From contig NC_133971.1 of NCBI RefSeq assembly GCF_031877795.1, forward strand, positions 60,892,463 to 60,956,462: a stretch of 64,000 nucleotides of DNA. Reading direction: 5' to 3'. The notes under the pieces were generated by a model. It searched no databases. It was not told where the DNA came from and saw only the letters and a program-made list of their open reading frames with translations. Both the position numbers and the translations under genes were made by a program. Below, piece after piece: positions 47,101 through 62,100 of the stretch (positions are counted from its first letter, which is position 1; every line of letters starts with the position of its first letter). Source of the DNA: Strix aluco (lineage: Eukaryota; Chordata; Aves; Strigiformes; Strigidae).

Positions 47101-50100
47101 AGCACTGCGGCATGCCCCAGTGAATGGTTATCTGCAGAAACATATCTCATTTTACGGCATATTTTTTGCAAAGTCCCTAATGGTTTCTGGGTGGAGAAAG
47201 GCAGGAGAATTCAGTAACCAGCCTGCAGCTGGTAGAAGTTTAAAAGCTGTGGAGCAAGTTTTGCTGTGGCACTGGCAGCCTAGGCTGAAATGAAGGCAGT
47301 AAAACCTACGTTCACCAGCTGGACATTATCTGACGGTGGGTTGGGGTGGTGTGGCCCATTGGCCATGTTCATCACATTGTTCCTTTCCGAGCGCAGGCTC
47401 TGCCGAAGGCGGTCATGCAACTTTTTCCTCTGCTTCCTGTGCACAAAACACGGAAATGATTTTTATAGACAAAGGGAAAGCAGCTGCACCTTTCAGCATG
47501 TTGATGATGATGATAATAATAACATCACTTTTTTTGCCAGCACTTTCCCCATCACTGCAAGATCTCAGAGTAACTCTGAGACCACAGGTCTCATTGCAGC
47601 TGGAGCTGTGGGGACCTGTACAGGGGGAAGGATGTGTGGGAACCCTTCCAGGAGTCAGCAGGACACAGAGGGATGGGAAAAAGTGCGAAGAAGAAGGAAG
47701 TATTCCTAAGCCATGGTCTGTCTCAGGAGCTCTTTTCTGCACTCAGAAAGGAGGGGGGAGACATTTTAACCCATTCATCTTGACTCACTCACTGTGGCCA
47801 TGGCCACATTTCTGACAGCCTACTGGGTTACGCTTGTCCATTCACCAGAGCGAGCTGAGGTGGCCTTGCCTCAGGGCTTGCTTGCAGCCACTGGAAAATG
47901 TGGCGCATGCCATGATCTTTGTGATATGGCACCTACACATTTTTGTGTGGGATTCATCCCCTACCTCCACAGTGCACTCCAAATATATAAATGTGTTACA
48001 GAAGTGAAGGGTGCAGAGGAAGCCTCAGAAATCCAAAGGGAGCAAGTGTGTAGGTATGACTGAGCTTGCAGCTATCCTTGCAGCTCTGGAAGGTTCTGTT
48101 ACAGCAACATCAAGTTAACCCTTGAATCTAATGATTAGCAGGGGGAGGCCAGGGTTGCAAATGCATTCATTAGAACCATCTATCAACCACATGTACTAAT
48201 GGCATGGTCTCTGGCTGACTTGTATGCTTCTACTGTGCCCTGTCCTCAGCAGATCCTTCCCCAGTTGCTGATCCTTCTAGCTCTCCTCAAGAGAACTTTT
48301 CAGGAGATCATTACAAGCTGTCAGTAACAAAACTTGAGGCATATTAAAACCTGGTGCTGTGAAGGCCATAAAGAACACACTAAATAGAACGCCAGAATAA
48401 ATAACCAGAGAAAGAGCTATTCCATTTTAGACGTAATTTACTGATATTCCCCAGCTTTGATTATAGTGAAGAACTTCCACCATCCTGCCACAGAATCCAG
48501 GGAAATGAAGGACACAGGCTCCAACACACTGCTGAGTGCATATGACCTTGACTGTGGCAAGAACTAAAATACACACAATTCCCTAAGCTGTATGCAGAAG
48601 TGCAGATAGTTTTGGCAGGGTAAAACTGTGTAAGATATAACCATTTTCAATCCTGTTTTGAACTCAAGGGGACTATTCCAAGCTTTCCAGTAAGAAGGGG
48701 GAAGGGAAAACAATAAATATGCTGAAGCTTGATAGCCAGGAAAGCTTAAAGACAAAGAAAACACAACTTGACACACTGCATTTTACATATTTTCTCTCTG
48801 TGTATGTGCCTGGACAGTGCAGGATGTTTAATTTATGTTACTCCACATGAATGGTATAAGCAGACATGGCTGCCTTGGAAATGCTCCTGTCTCAGCAAGT
48901 CACAGTCCCTGGTCCATGTGGGCTTTGTCTTTGGAGGACAACCAGGACTCAGGACAATCCTAGAACACACAGGCGGTTAAAGTGGATGGAGAGTGCAGTG
49001 CCAGGAGATATTTTAGCAGCCACCCAAAGACCTGACTGGGCTGAGAAGCAACACAGACAAAGGTTTAACTTGATTTTACAGCACCACTTCATGAGACCTT
49101 GGAGACCTTGGCAGATGAGGACAACCTGAGTACCCTGACATGGTAGAGAAAGTGGGTTCTAGAGGGAGTTTTTGTTCATCATCTATGGGTCTGAGATCCT
49201 GGCACATATTGCCTGGGAGTCTACCCCTAGGAAACTGCATTACTTCCAACCTTCAGTGATCAATGTGTTTGCCTTTTGCATGCTTCCATGTGTGCTCTTT
49301 GTCCTCTAGTAAAAGGACACTAACTAAAACCAGAAATTACTCGAGGAAACTGAGAAGAAAGAATAATGCGAAAGCTAATGTGTACTTCAATTATTCTGAG
49401 AAGCCTTTTCCTTAATGCAAATGACTTGCAAATAAAGAACATCTGAATTAAGACTCAGTGTCAGAACATACTGCCTTAGCATTTGACCCGCAGTATCTCT
49501 TGCAAGGAGACCAACAAAATCTAAATCATTACATTTTATTTAGTGTGTTCTCCTAACATCATTCCAGGATCTCCCCCAGTTTCTGGGTTTACCCCTACTA
49601 GGAAGAAGAGCATGCAGGCAACATCTCACAAATAGCAGTCTTGCATCACTGCTGCATTTGGAGGGCCATGAACTGGCAGCTCACTTTCACTCTCATCAGC
49701 TGTGTTTGAGAACATTTCACTTTTGGCTGGCAGTGATCGCTGATGTTTGGGACAAACCATGACATAGCATCCAGACCCCTGATGGATTCTGGGTGCTCTT
49801 TATATAGAAAACTGTACTTCAGGACCTTGACTAAATGTTTGTTGAAATTTATGGGGATGTTTTGGCTGATTTTGATGAACTTTGGACCAGGAAAGGTATT
49901 GTTTAGCTGCCCTGACTTGTCAGTTGTCATTTCTAAAAGCAATAGTTGATCTTATTCTTTACTACTGTTTCAGTCATTCCCCTCTGATCACTGGTACAAG
50001 GCTGTGGGTGGGAGCAGCATTTGTGTGTGGCTGGACTCTCACTGAGGGATGCAAATGATTCCTCTCCTCCCTCCCTTTTAACACATCCATTATTAGTGGG

Positions 50101-53100
50101 GTTTTCAAGGAAAACCAACAACCTAACTGTCAATAAGGCCCTGCAACAGTTAATCAGGTTTATACAAATGTGGAAGATTTATGATAAGGGTTTGCCGTGT
50201 TTTGGTGAGAGATTTATAAGAGCAGCCAGAGGTTTTGGCAGCACAAATCCTGCTGATGTTAGTGTAATTTATGGCTCAGAGTGCCTCATGCGTATTTGAG
50301 AGTCACCCCCAGTAATTTACAGAGAGTCACAGAATGCATTTAAGTGTCTACTTTTGCACTGAGAGCACTTTCGTGTTCAGTTCTTTGGCTTTCGGTGTTT
50401 AGTAACTTTTAGCACCATTAATCTTGCCTCAGGTAAAAACAAACTAGGCTGATACCTGAAATTTACTGCTAGAGACCAACATGATTCCAGTTTGTTCCTT
50501 TCCAGCTGGGGAGAACAGATGGAATGGGTGACAGATAAAGAATTGCAAGCCAGTGAAATTTGCTCAAGTCATATTTGAAGGGTGTGAAACCTTTCAGACA
50601 CCTGTCTTATTTTTGCACTGCTGATGGACATAGAGACCTGCACCTGTCTGACTTGGACCAGAGCACCCTGGCCACAGGTTTGACTTTTCATCTCAGCTCT
50701 GGAGAAACCCAGATACAATCTTATGCTCAGAGGAGTAGAAGCTACAGTCAACTGGGAAGGCCTTGACCAACAACCACAGGTATAAAAAAGAAGATAAAAG
50801 TTTACTTGGTTTTGCAGTAGGCCACCACACACATGATGCCAACTACTAGAAGAGCAATGCAAATGCCAGTTATGGTCAGCACCCGTTTCTGGTACAGTTC
50901 CTCAGCTTCTAGAAAGGGACAAAAACAGAGAAGGTCATAACATGGAGGATGGTTAGGCAAGGAGCACACAGTCAACAGTTGGCATGCTACAAACCACTGC
51001 ACAGATTCACACAGCCACACCAAAACACAGCCACCACAATTCAAACAGACTCATTATTGACTGCAAGGAGAACAGGACTACACCATAAGCTCTTAACACA
51101 GTACTGGGGATAAGTGATCATCTGTACAATTACAGTCAAAAGTAATCTTTTTTTTTTTTTTTTGTTTAAGTCAACAAGGATAATATGTAAGAAACAATTT
51201 CACCATTGACAAACACTCAGCATTTGCTGGAATTAAAAATGCTATGCACTAAGGTAAATAACATAAATTTGTAAATGCTTTGCAAGTTTTACTCTGCAAA
51301 GACAGCTGGAATGAAGGCAAATTTTAAAGGCCTTAAGATAAATTTATTTTCTTCCTTTTTTAAAAAATCATTTTCATATCCAATGTCCCTCTGCCCCCAT
51401 GCCAATTTAAATCCCAGTTGTCTTTACAGGAGAGATTTCGAAATATCTTTCTACATTTGAGACATGAGCTTGGCTTGTAATTATATCACCAATGGAAATG
51501 AAGACAGGTTTTGAGCTCTGGTCATAAGATTCAGACTTCTTCTCCAGTGCTCCTCCGAAAACACAACAATATCAACAACCAGCAGTGCCTTGTGTCAGAG
51601 AAATGCTGAGTTTCTACTTGCATCTCTTTGTGTTCTACAGAGGAACTGCTCGATGTAGAGTGGCAGCTTGCTAAGTGATGACAACTTATTACCAATCTCA
51701 TTCATCAGAGATATTTCACTATTGTAAAGACATTAGTAGCACTGGTAATGTTGGGTTGGAGCTACCCATGCATTCCAGCGTTGTCCATGCTCAGCAGAGA
51801 GCATCACTGCGTGCTGGACTGGGGAAATATTTATGCTAGAAGTGCTGAAACGGAGGTGCATTCTGTGTTGATGCTTTACGGAGGCAGATTTGCATTCCTG
51901 CCTTTAGGACAAAAATAGGTGTCTAGCTTTTCTCAAGTCTTATTTTGGTTTAGTAGACAATCCAGAAAACTTGCCCTGGAGGATCCAGACAGGAGGGTGG
52001 CCTTAGGTCAGATTGCAATATTGACCACAGTTGGAATACCAGCAGGTGACTAAAAATAAATGAACAAATAAAAGCTGCACAGCTCTGCATTACCTTTGGG
52101 ATAAATGCCTGTATTATTCCTGCTGGAAGGGACTTACATGAACATAAAAGGTCTGTGGGGCAATTCACCAGAAGGTACAATGGTCCCTCACATGTGCCAT
52201 GAGTCTCTGTCCCCAGGTTCAGACACTTAAATGATGTGCTGTCATAAACGCCATGCCAGTTCAGGAGAAAATGCTCCCTACTGAAGAGGGAGCAGTCATT
52301 TCTCCAATGTGTTTCCTGGGTTTATCTAGTTTAGTTTTAAAGTTGCTGCGGGCAAACAGCAAATATTCCATGCATCAAACCACAAAGCAAAAAGAAATCT
52401 TAATTTCTCTGATACAATGCACCTTACCATGGAACAAATTTGTCCTACAAGCCAAACCCGCTGTAAACCAAAACACCAGCACACAGGTCATGAGCACTGT
52501 CAGACAAAATTAATAGCACTGATTATTAACAAGGGGAAGGGGGTAAGAAGTGAGTTTGGTAAAACGAGGATGTTGCAAAAATGTATTAAAGAAAACAAAA
52601 ATATAACTCCAAGAGCAGAAAGTCAGAAAAGGAAAGGAAGAAAAGGCTGAAACTCCAAACCAGGACAAAGAGAAAAAGAGATAGGTAAAATATAGGGAAA
52701 GACAAGGTTAAAGGGTTGAGAAGTCAGCTGCAGACCTGGCACAGCATGCTTGATACTGGAAAAAACAGAGTGAAAAAATGCTTGGGGGGGGGGGGGGGGA
52801 AAAAGGCTGAAGCAGAGTGTGAAGGGATTTCTCATACAGCATAACTCCTTGCCTAGGCTAGTTAGTGGCACTTGATCCCCTTACCCTTTTGCCCCTTCTG
52901 AAAGCACTTATTAGCCATGAAATGGTGTATTATGAGGATGTCACAGGAAACAGGAGAATGGCACTAAGAAATTTAGGGGCAAATTTGAAATGCTTTGAAT
53001 TCTTTTTTTTTTTTTTTTTTTTGTGGTTATGCTGTCAGCTGTTAGCTTGTGAAAGCAAAATGAATAAGGACATATCAACCCATTTTTATTGGAGGGGAAG

Positions 53101-56100
53101 GGAGAGGAGGAAGAAGATTAATTAACAGTGGAAACTCTGCTTGGTTGTTTCTACTCAGGGAAAGATTGCACTGATTCCAGGATGTTTGTAATTCAGACTG
53201 AGGCTGTTGCAGATGAGCTGGGTGGCTGGCTGGTGATGGCCTTGCTAAGGCTGCCAGTGGGCTGAGGTTCATTGCTTGTCTGTTGGACACTCCTGGGCTC
53301 TCATTGACTGCAGGGGAGGGGGGTGCAGTGAGGGAGCAGGGCTGTGTGTGCAGCCCTGAGCAACGCTTCTCACACTGGCATGTCTGCTGGGCCTGTAGGT
53401 CTTGAGGGGCATGGAGAGGTAAACCCCTGGGTCTGCTTTCATTGCTTTAATTCCCTCCTGTGCCCTTAGAAATGAGGTCCATAGGATGATGCAGCTTGAC
53501 ATGGTGTACATGAATGGCAGCACTGCCAGGCCTTTCCTCAAACCATGGAGAGAACAGCTGCCTGGGAATGCACATGCGTCCAGGGTATGTCATGCCCAAC
53601 AAACCAGCAAGCTCCCACGTAAACCTCGCTGTGCTCCTGGCTGACAGGGTCTCCCTGCCCGGGACAGCAAGGGCTGACTGGGGGACACTTGGGTGTCCTG
53701 CACGGACCACTGTGGGCAGCAGGAGATGCTGGCAGCTGGGCTGGGGATCCTGGCCATGGCTCTGCAGGCGATATGGTGCCCTGGGGACAAGCCTTGGCCT
53801 CTGTGTCTACACCAGAAGAGTTTTGTGAAGCAGGGACCAAACTCATGTGGGGCACGTGTGGTTATACTGGGTGTCACCCCAAAACTGCCCTCTCTCTCTG
53901 ACCAGTGGTAGCATTTACAGAGTCAATTAATAATGCCCAGCCAAACAGTACGTGCTGTATTTGCAGTGCTCATCAAACTAGTTTGAAAAAAATTAATAGC
54001 AGCCCTGGGGAAAAGTCCATAGAGAAATGTATGTGCAGTGAGAATTTAGAAAATGTTTTAGCCTGTTAAGTATTAAAAATTGTTTGAATAATTTTTTCCC
54101 CCTGCAGAATGCTAGGAAAATCAAATTAACATGAGACTTAAGATATTTAATCTCTCTATGTGCAGCCTTTTGTATATGCACATTATGCAACTATTTCACA
54201 TCACCTTAATTTATACATAATTGATGATATATATGGTCTTCAATTTTCTCTGGTTTACAGTTTTTCTTCTTACAGGTCTCAGGAGATTTTAAGAAGAATT
54301 TCATTCCAAGAGGTGGTTCCACTGATGTAATTTCATATATAAAGCAAAATTTGCAAGTCAGTTTTTTAAAGGGTTTTAATTAATTCATCATATGTTAATG
54401 TAGCCATATATCTTCTACAATCTAGTAATTATGAGTGAGAATTAATATTACCTTGTGATAATAATAATAACAATAAACTGGGTTGTGAGAGATTTTTAAA
54501 ATTCGGACTTGTAATGGTTTTTCCACAGTTCACAGCTTAAGCTAATGACATTTTGAGGGGGCATTTTTAATAAGAACATGAACTAAAACTGTGTGAAAAG
54601 CATCACTGACTGGTTCTTCTCATTTGATGACAATTTTAGGAGATTCCAAACTAAAATTCCTGAATTCCAAGTTAGCCTATTCGAGAGATGCATTATTTGC
54701 ACCCCTGATTACTAAATGTTAGTCAGATAAGTACAGTCTATGCATGAAGAGGACTTATACGATCTATTTCTATTATATTTAAGCTGAAGTGTAAAAATAG
54801 TACCTACTGCTAATGTATAGGTGCAATTGAGTTTAGTATTAGAAATGTTTAATATATTTGCTGACTTGAGGATCTGGAGTCTAGCTATAAACCTCTACTT
54901 AAGTTTCTAAATAACTTTCAGTTAACTTCGAATCTACAGACCTGAAATGAATGTATATATGCATCATTTACACATATGTACATGCATCTGATTTGCATAC
55001 CTAGCTGTGGGTTTAGACATAAAAATTTACTTGGAAACCAGAGCTCAAAACTGCAAATTTGCAAAATTTTAAGTGGCTATAACATCTTATCTTTTTTTAT
55101 AGACTAGTTAGTAATTTTGCTCAATGCTTACAGTGTTTCCAAAATCCAACAACCCTAGAAGAACTTAGCCAAAGCAAATGTCAAAGCTAGTCAAACTTAT
55201 ACAGCAGAAAAATGAATACACTATGTTATGATTACTTCAGTAATTCCTAGAACTCCTTAGGTCTGGAATATCCTAACACTATTACCATTTTATTGAGTTG
55301 ATCTTCACTAACATTTTGACAAGGGTTGTTGTTATAGCTGTATGATCCCTTCTAAAGCATAAAGAAATTGGTTAGGAATTGAAAAGGGGAGGTGTAGAAA
55401 AAAAATAAAAAGGAGTTTATCTCTTAGGCTCTAAAATCTGCAGGCTAAAAGGAATGATTGGTCCATACCCATAAATTCAATCCCAAGATGCTCTGCCAAT
55501 GCAGAAAGTTGACAAAAAAAGAAAGAAAAAGGAAAAAGTTTCAGAAAAGAGCAACACACTGTACTCAAAAATAAATCACATATGAGAATTACAGCTATTC
55601 TGTGTCTGCATATGAAACAGGACAAAGGGTTGTATGGTTACATGGGCAGTGCTCAAGTACGCTTCTGCAAGCTACATGACCACAGACCTTCTGCAAGGGT
55701 TATACACCAAAATAAGTATGGGGGATCTGAACAGCCACAGTGCAAGGAATGCAGCAGGAACCATTAACTCTTAAAGATTTTACTGAGGTGAAGTGGGCTA
55801 TGGCCTGAGGATGCCATGTGAGACAGCTGATTGTTTTCAGATTGAACCATGAGAACACAGGGATGCCATTACAAGGGACAGTATCCCCCTGCAAATGGAT
55901 TGTGCATTGCCCTCCCTTCTGGCTCCCACTCCTGTATGCAGCTCCTTGCTCTTGTCGATTGCAACTTGGAGGTGGTTGGGATGATTTGTTCAACACTAGG
56001 AGCCCTTCTCAGCTTTGCATACCAACTGCAGCAGGGATCTCGATGAGTCAGACCCTTTTCCCCTGCATTTGGGCTGTGCTGCCTCGGCAGGGCACAAGCT

Positions 56101-59100
56101 GACTGGCTGGATGCACCCTGAGATGCAGGGGCTGGTGCCATATATACGGATCATATGCTTAAATTAGCATCCCCAGGCCCCAGCAGCTGGGGGTGTGGAG
56201 TTACACAGGTTTCCCCCCAGCAGGTACCCTAGGATACCCTTCCCACAGGGACAACACCATAACCGTGGTAGCTCTCACTTTCTTTGGGCTTGTGTGCTGC
56301 GAAATTTAAATCCAAGCCTAATTTTCTGACCAAATGGGTATTTTATGTAGTTTGTACACATGGGGAATGCCAATTCTTTCCTGCCAGGCAGTAACACTTA
56401 AAGGGTTAAGTAATTTGGAATCCATCGAGGTCTCTTCCTAAAGAGCCAATATTACATGCCTACATGAACACTGATAACAATAATACATTAGTTGCATAGA
56501 AAGCTTGGTTAAGTCTTCAATAAAATGAATGACATGCCCATGCATATATATTGCTGTATTTATGCTTGCTTATAGGTAAGATGCCTAGCCTGGATGTAAT
56601 TTAATTTTAGGCGAAGTCATTCATATCATGCAGTTTCTATTTCAAATAATTCAATGGGAAGTTGGTACTTAAAATGGGAATATATTCTGGTTGAAAGCCC
56701 TGACAAGAAAACATACTGAAGAAACATGCATTGCTTATTCAAACCTAGATGTCATGTAGCTCTTATTTATCTTTGGTTTTCCTAGCTACCTTCCCTAGGC
56801 ATGGTTAAAAGAAAGCAGAATATCCCATCACTTCTCTTTTTATAAACAGGTCTTTATTTTTGATCTTTTCCTATCTAACTCAAAATCCTATTTCATACTT
56901 CTCATATGCCATATGGTTTCTACTGAATATTTGTCCAGTTGATCTAAGAAGAAATAAAATAATTTTTAACAACTCAGTTTTCTTCCTAGATGTAATTTTT
57001 GTGGGGGCAGTACTGGAAGAAAAAAATGCTTGAGAAGCGGGTTTTTTGTTCCCAAAAATTGACTTACAACTACAACTCACTGGATATATTGTAGCACGTT
57101 GGGGTCCAGGGTCTACAGAACAGGAAATGCTGTAACAGGTCCTCCAGGATTGTATGCTGTGTGCCACAGCTGCTGCGCATCCAAGTTTCGCCATGGCTAC
57201 TCTATAGCGTTAGGTGGGCATGTAGCCTGGGCACGTGGTGCTGGCCAGTGAGGGATGAGCACAGCTGCAGGTTTGTGTGGAGACCTTGCACCTCACAAGG
57301 GAAGGACCCATTTGGATCAACTGCATGCAGCAGCAGAGACGTCCAGGGTGACCAATTTCATCTCTGAAGCAACAAGGTGCCATGTTTCTTAAGTCATTGT
57401 TTAGTTTTTCTTATTAAATGTGTTTTGTGGGTAATGAGAAATTCTAAAAAAGTTTCTTTTTCATGTAACCAGAATTGAAAACGAAGAAAAATTCCCCAAA
57501 CTATCACAGAGTGGAACCCCTACATGTTGGCCAATACTGCTTGAGGGGCTGGGATGCTGTGTCTCTACATGAGGCTTAGGATCCACTTTGGATACTAAAT
57601 CTTGGTTAATTTCAGTGGTACTCAGGCTGCAAAATCAATTCTGAACTTGGGATGTTAAGTCCTAAGGCTCCTGTAGAAGTGTTATCCTACAACTGATTTG
57701 AGTCTCAGAAGTATAGAAAATGTCCTGTCTTAATTAGAATATTCTATCATAGCAATTTAAGCATTTAATGAACATCAACTAAACAGTTTATAGTGAAAAA
57801 CTGTCTTCTTTAACCTTGAGCAGAAGATGGACAATGACATTTTTCAAATCTGTTTGTATCATTTAGGAGTCTTGGTCTCAGAATGTAAAGAGTACTAAAT
57901 TGTACTAAATTGTGTGCTGAAAGGCATCAAGGATGGCAGTGCTGAAAACACAGTTTATGGTGTCCCATGCTGAAACACTTGCCTTCAGGAACACAGGGAC
58001 CACATTCAGTTCATGCCTGAGACAGCTCACAGCATGCCCCACAAGATGTTCTATATTCACAATACACACATAACTGTTAACTGGTGAGATACGCAATTGG
58101 CCCTTTGGGTGGGGTCCCTGGCCCATTTGGCGCATTTGGGAGGACAAAGAGTTTACCTGTGATTATGCTCTAGAGAAGTTTCCTCAACCTTTTATTAATC
58201 CAAAACTCTGACAAGTGTTTCTTATCCCAAGGATCATTCTGCACACAGTGTTGCTATAAGAGTTCTCATGCATAGCTACATAAAAAGTAGCCAAAACTTT
58301 TAATGTTAATTCATTACTTCTATTTTCCTCCATTTGCCTTGCTTCCTTACCTTCAAGGGAGTGAATATATGAACATTCAAATACACAAATATATCTGCAT
58401 GGAACAGATGTATTTCTGCAACACTTTTGTGGACCACTTTCTGGTGTCTTAGGGACCAACACTGGACCACGAGCCTCAAAGTCAAAACTGCTGCAGCAAA
58501 AAGGACATTACAGGGTCTGCCAGCCATACTCCAGAGATGAGCAAAACTAGCACAGTTTGTTCTTTAGTTTCCCTTGGTCCGCAGTGGCAGTAAGCACCAG
58601 TAGAAAGGGAAAAACTGCGTAGCTGAAGTGCTCGAGGTAACTGTAGCAGTGGGGAATCTGACAGCCATCACCTCTCAGTCAGAACAGGTTGTCCTATGCT
58701 TTGGTGTGTTTGCAAAGCTGAAAGCCAAGGGACAGTCAGCCTAAACATGTGCTTTCCCCTCACATCCATGCCCAGTTATGTTCACATTTTCAGTGACAGA
58801 AAGGAACAACATTTCTATAGAAGAACTTTTCTTAAAATGGAGATTCACCTAATTTCCCGTGTCCCTTTTTAAACTATTTCTAGTGTACCATGATAACTGA
58901 ATCCTTCAGGGCTAACCGAACCACTGCCAAGTCAGCCTTGCACTCTGCTGGGACAGGGGATTTCCAGAATGCTCAGCATCAGCCTTGTTTTGATCTTGCA
59001 AAAGGCCCTCAGCAAAGTTCTTAACTTCAGGAGTCTTACAAATACCAATCCCAGGGCAGATTTCTGAAGCTAACTTTTCCTTAATAGCCAAATACAGAAC

Positions 59101-62100
59101 CTTAAAATATAGTAAAAGCTCATCAGTAGACACACTTAGTGTGGAACTCTACTGACCCTTTCTTTCCAAATGAAGGAAAACCCTTTTGAAAGCAACTAAA
59201 ATTAGATAGCACTGTATAGTTCACATGTACACTTTTGTTTCCTACTGGAATTTTTGCTGTTTAACATCCCAATTTGCTCTGTACTTTGCAAAAGCTGCAT
59301 CTACAGAGCTAAGTTAATCACCCACAACACTTGGTGCAAAATATGAGCTCGGCTTTTTAATTGCTATTTTAAAATGTAACATTTGCCTGAAGATAACTCT
59401 TATTCTAAGATCCCTTTTTAATTGTATGGTCTGGTCTGCTTTGTGTGTAATAATAAAAAGTCATATAAATGCTTCTTCATTGATTTTTTTGGTTAAATAT
59501 AAATGTATCCTCACTGGACTCTTTCCAAAAGTGTCCTTTTAAGAATTGCAGCAGTTTAAGAAACCTGACGTTATACTGCAAATGAAAGGTAGACAGAAGT
59601 GCCAGAGTCTCATAGACATTGCCTGGGACTCTCAGAGTAGCCTGAGATAGGTAGTGGTGTGCTCTCCTACCAGTGCATTTCAAGGACAGAAGGGCTGGAC
59701 CAACTTAAGTACTTACAACTGAGCATAACTCTTGCAGTAAGGCAAGGCATCTATGCCTTTTCACAGAATCACAGAATCATAGAATCATCTAGGTTGGAAA
59801 AGACCTTGAAGATCATCTAGTCCAACTGTTAACCTAACATTGACAGTTCCCAACTACACCAGATCCCTCAGCGCTATGTCAACACGACCCTTAAACACCT
59901 CCAGGGATGGGGACTCCGCCACCTCCCTGGGCAGCCCATTCCAACGCCTAACAACCCGTTCTGTAAAGAAATGCTTCCTAATATCTAGTCTAAATCTTCC
60001 CTGGCATAGCTTGAGGCCATTACCTCCTGTCCTATCACTTGTTACTTGGCTAAAGAGACTCATCCCCAGCTCTCTGCAGCTTCCTTTCAGGAAGCTGTAG
60101 AGGGCCATGAGGTCTCCCCTCAGCCTCCTCTTCTCCAGACTAAACAACCCCAGTTCCCTCAGCCGCTCCTCATACGACATGTGCTCCAGACCCTTCACCA
60201 GCTTCGTTGCCCTTCTCTGGACATGCTTGAGTAATTCAATGTCCTTTTTGTAGTGAGGGGCCCAAAACTGAACACAGGAATCAAGGTGCGGCCTCACCAG
60301 TGCCGAGTACAGGGGTAAGATCACTTCCCTGTCCCTGCTGGCCATGCTATTGCTGATGCAAGCCAGGATGCCATTGGCCTTCTTGGCCACCTGGGCACAC
60401 TGCTGGCTCATGTTCAGCTGGCTGTCAATCAACACCCCCAGGTCCCTCTCTGACTGGCAGCTCTCCAGCCACTCCTCCCCAAGCCTGTAGCACTGCTGGG
60501 GGTTGTTGTGGCCCAAGTGCAGCACCCGGCATTTGGCCTTATTGAAACTCCTCCAGCTGGCCTTAGCCCATCGCTCCAGCCTGTCCAGAAGCTTCTGCAG
60601 AGCCTCCCTACCCTCGAGCAGATCAACACTCCCACCCAACTTGGTGTCATCTGCAAACTTACTGAGGGTGCACTTGATCCCCTCGTCTAGATCATCAATA
60701 AGGACGTTAAACAGGAGTGGCCCCACAAAAACGAGCCCCGGCGGACACGGCTTGTGACCGGCCGCCAACTGGATTTAACTCCGTTCACCACAACTCTTTG
60801 GGCCCGGCCATCACCCAGTTTTTTACCCAGCAAAGTGTGTGCCCATCCAAGCCTCGAGCAGCCAGTTTTGCCATGAGAATGTTGTGGGAAATGGTGTCAA
60901 AGGCCTTACTAAAGTCAAGGTAGACAACATCCACAGCCTTTCCCTCATCCAAAAAGCAGGTCGCCCTGTCGTAGAAGGAGATCAGGTTTGTCAAGCAGGA
61001 CCTGCCTTTCATAAACCCATGCTGACTGGGCCTGATCATCTGGTTGTCCTGCATGTGTTGTGTGATGGGACTCAGGATGAGCTGCTCCATCAGCTTCCCG
61101 GGCACCGAAGTCAAGCTGACAGGTCTGTAATTTCCCAGATCATCCTTCCGACCCTTCTCATAGATGGGTTTCACATTGGCCAATTTCCAATCTGTCGGGA
61201 CCTCCCCGGTCAGCCAGGACTGCTGGTAAATGATGGAAAGCAGCTTGGCGAGCACCCCAGCCAGCTCCTTCAGCACCCTTGGGTGTATCCCATCTGGTCC
61301 CATAGACTTGTGTGTGTCTATGTGATGCAGTAGGTCACTGACTGTCTCCTCCTGGAATGTGGGACGGTCGTTCTCCCAGTCTCTGTCCTCTGGCTGAGGC
61401 TGGATTCCTTCAGTACAACTAGTCTTGTTATTAAAGACTGAGGCAAAGAAGGCATTAAGCACCTCTGCCTTTTCCTCATCACTTGTTACCATGTTTCCTC
61501 CTGCGTCTAGCAGGGGATGGAGGCTCTCCCTGGTCTTTCTTTTGCTGCTCACATACTTATAGAAACATTTCTTGTTGTCCTTGATTGCTGAAGCCAAATT
61601 AATTTCTAGCTGGTCTTTAGACCTCCTGATTTCTGCCCTGCATAGCCTCACAGCATCTTTGTAATCACTGTGAGTGGCTAGTCCCTTCCTCCAAAGGCTG
61701 TAAACTTTCCTTTTCTCCCTGAGTTCCAGCCAAAGCTCCTGTTCAGCCAGGGTGGTCTTCTCTGTCACCAGCTTCTCTTACAGCACCTGGGAATCGCCTG
61801 CTCCTGAGCCATTAAGACTTTCTTCTTAAAGAGTGCCCAGCCTTCCTGGACCCCTATACCCTTCAGGACTGTCTCCCAAAACAAGTCAAAGTCAGGAAGT
61901 CTAGGATGGCAGTTCTGCTGCCCCCATGGAGGCAACTTCAGAAAATCTTAGCCTGGTGTCTACTGCCCAAAGATTCCTTTAAAAATCCAAACCAGAGTTA
62001 GGAAATTGAAAAACTAATGAAGGAAAACCCACCTAAACCTCTTTTTTTTTTTTTTTTTTTTTTTTTCTGGATAAAAAATGAAATTATGATCAACATACAA

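Noticed and set aside
53447..53911. Overlapping ORFs on both strands in a GC-richer block of an NRG1 intron
   Set aside because: Open frames on both strands reflect composition, and no domain or splice structure is convincing.
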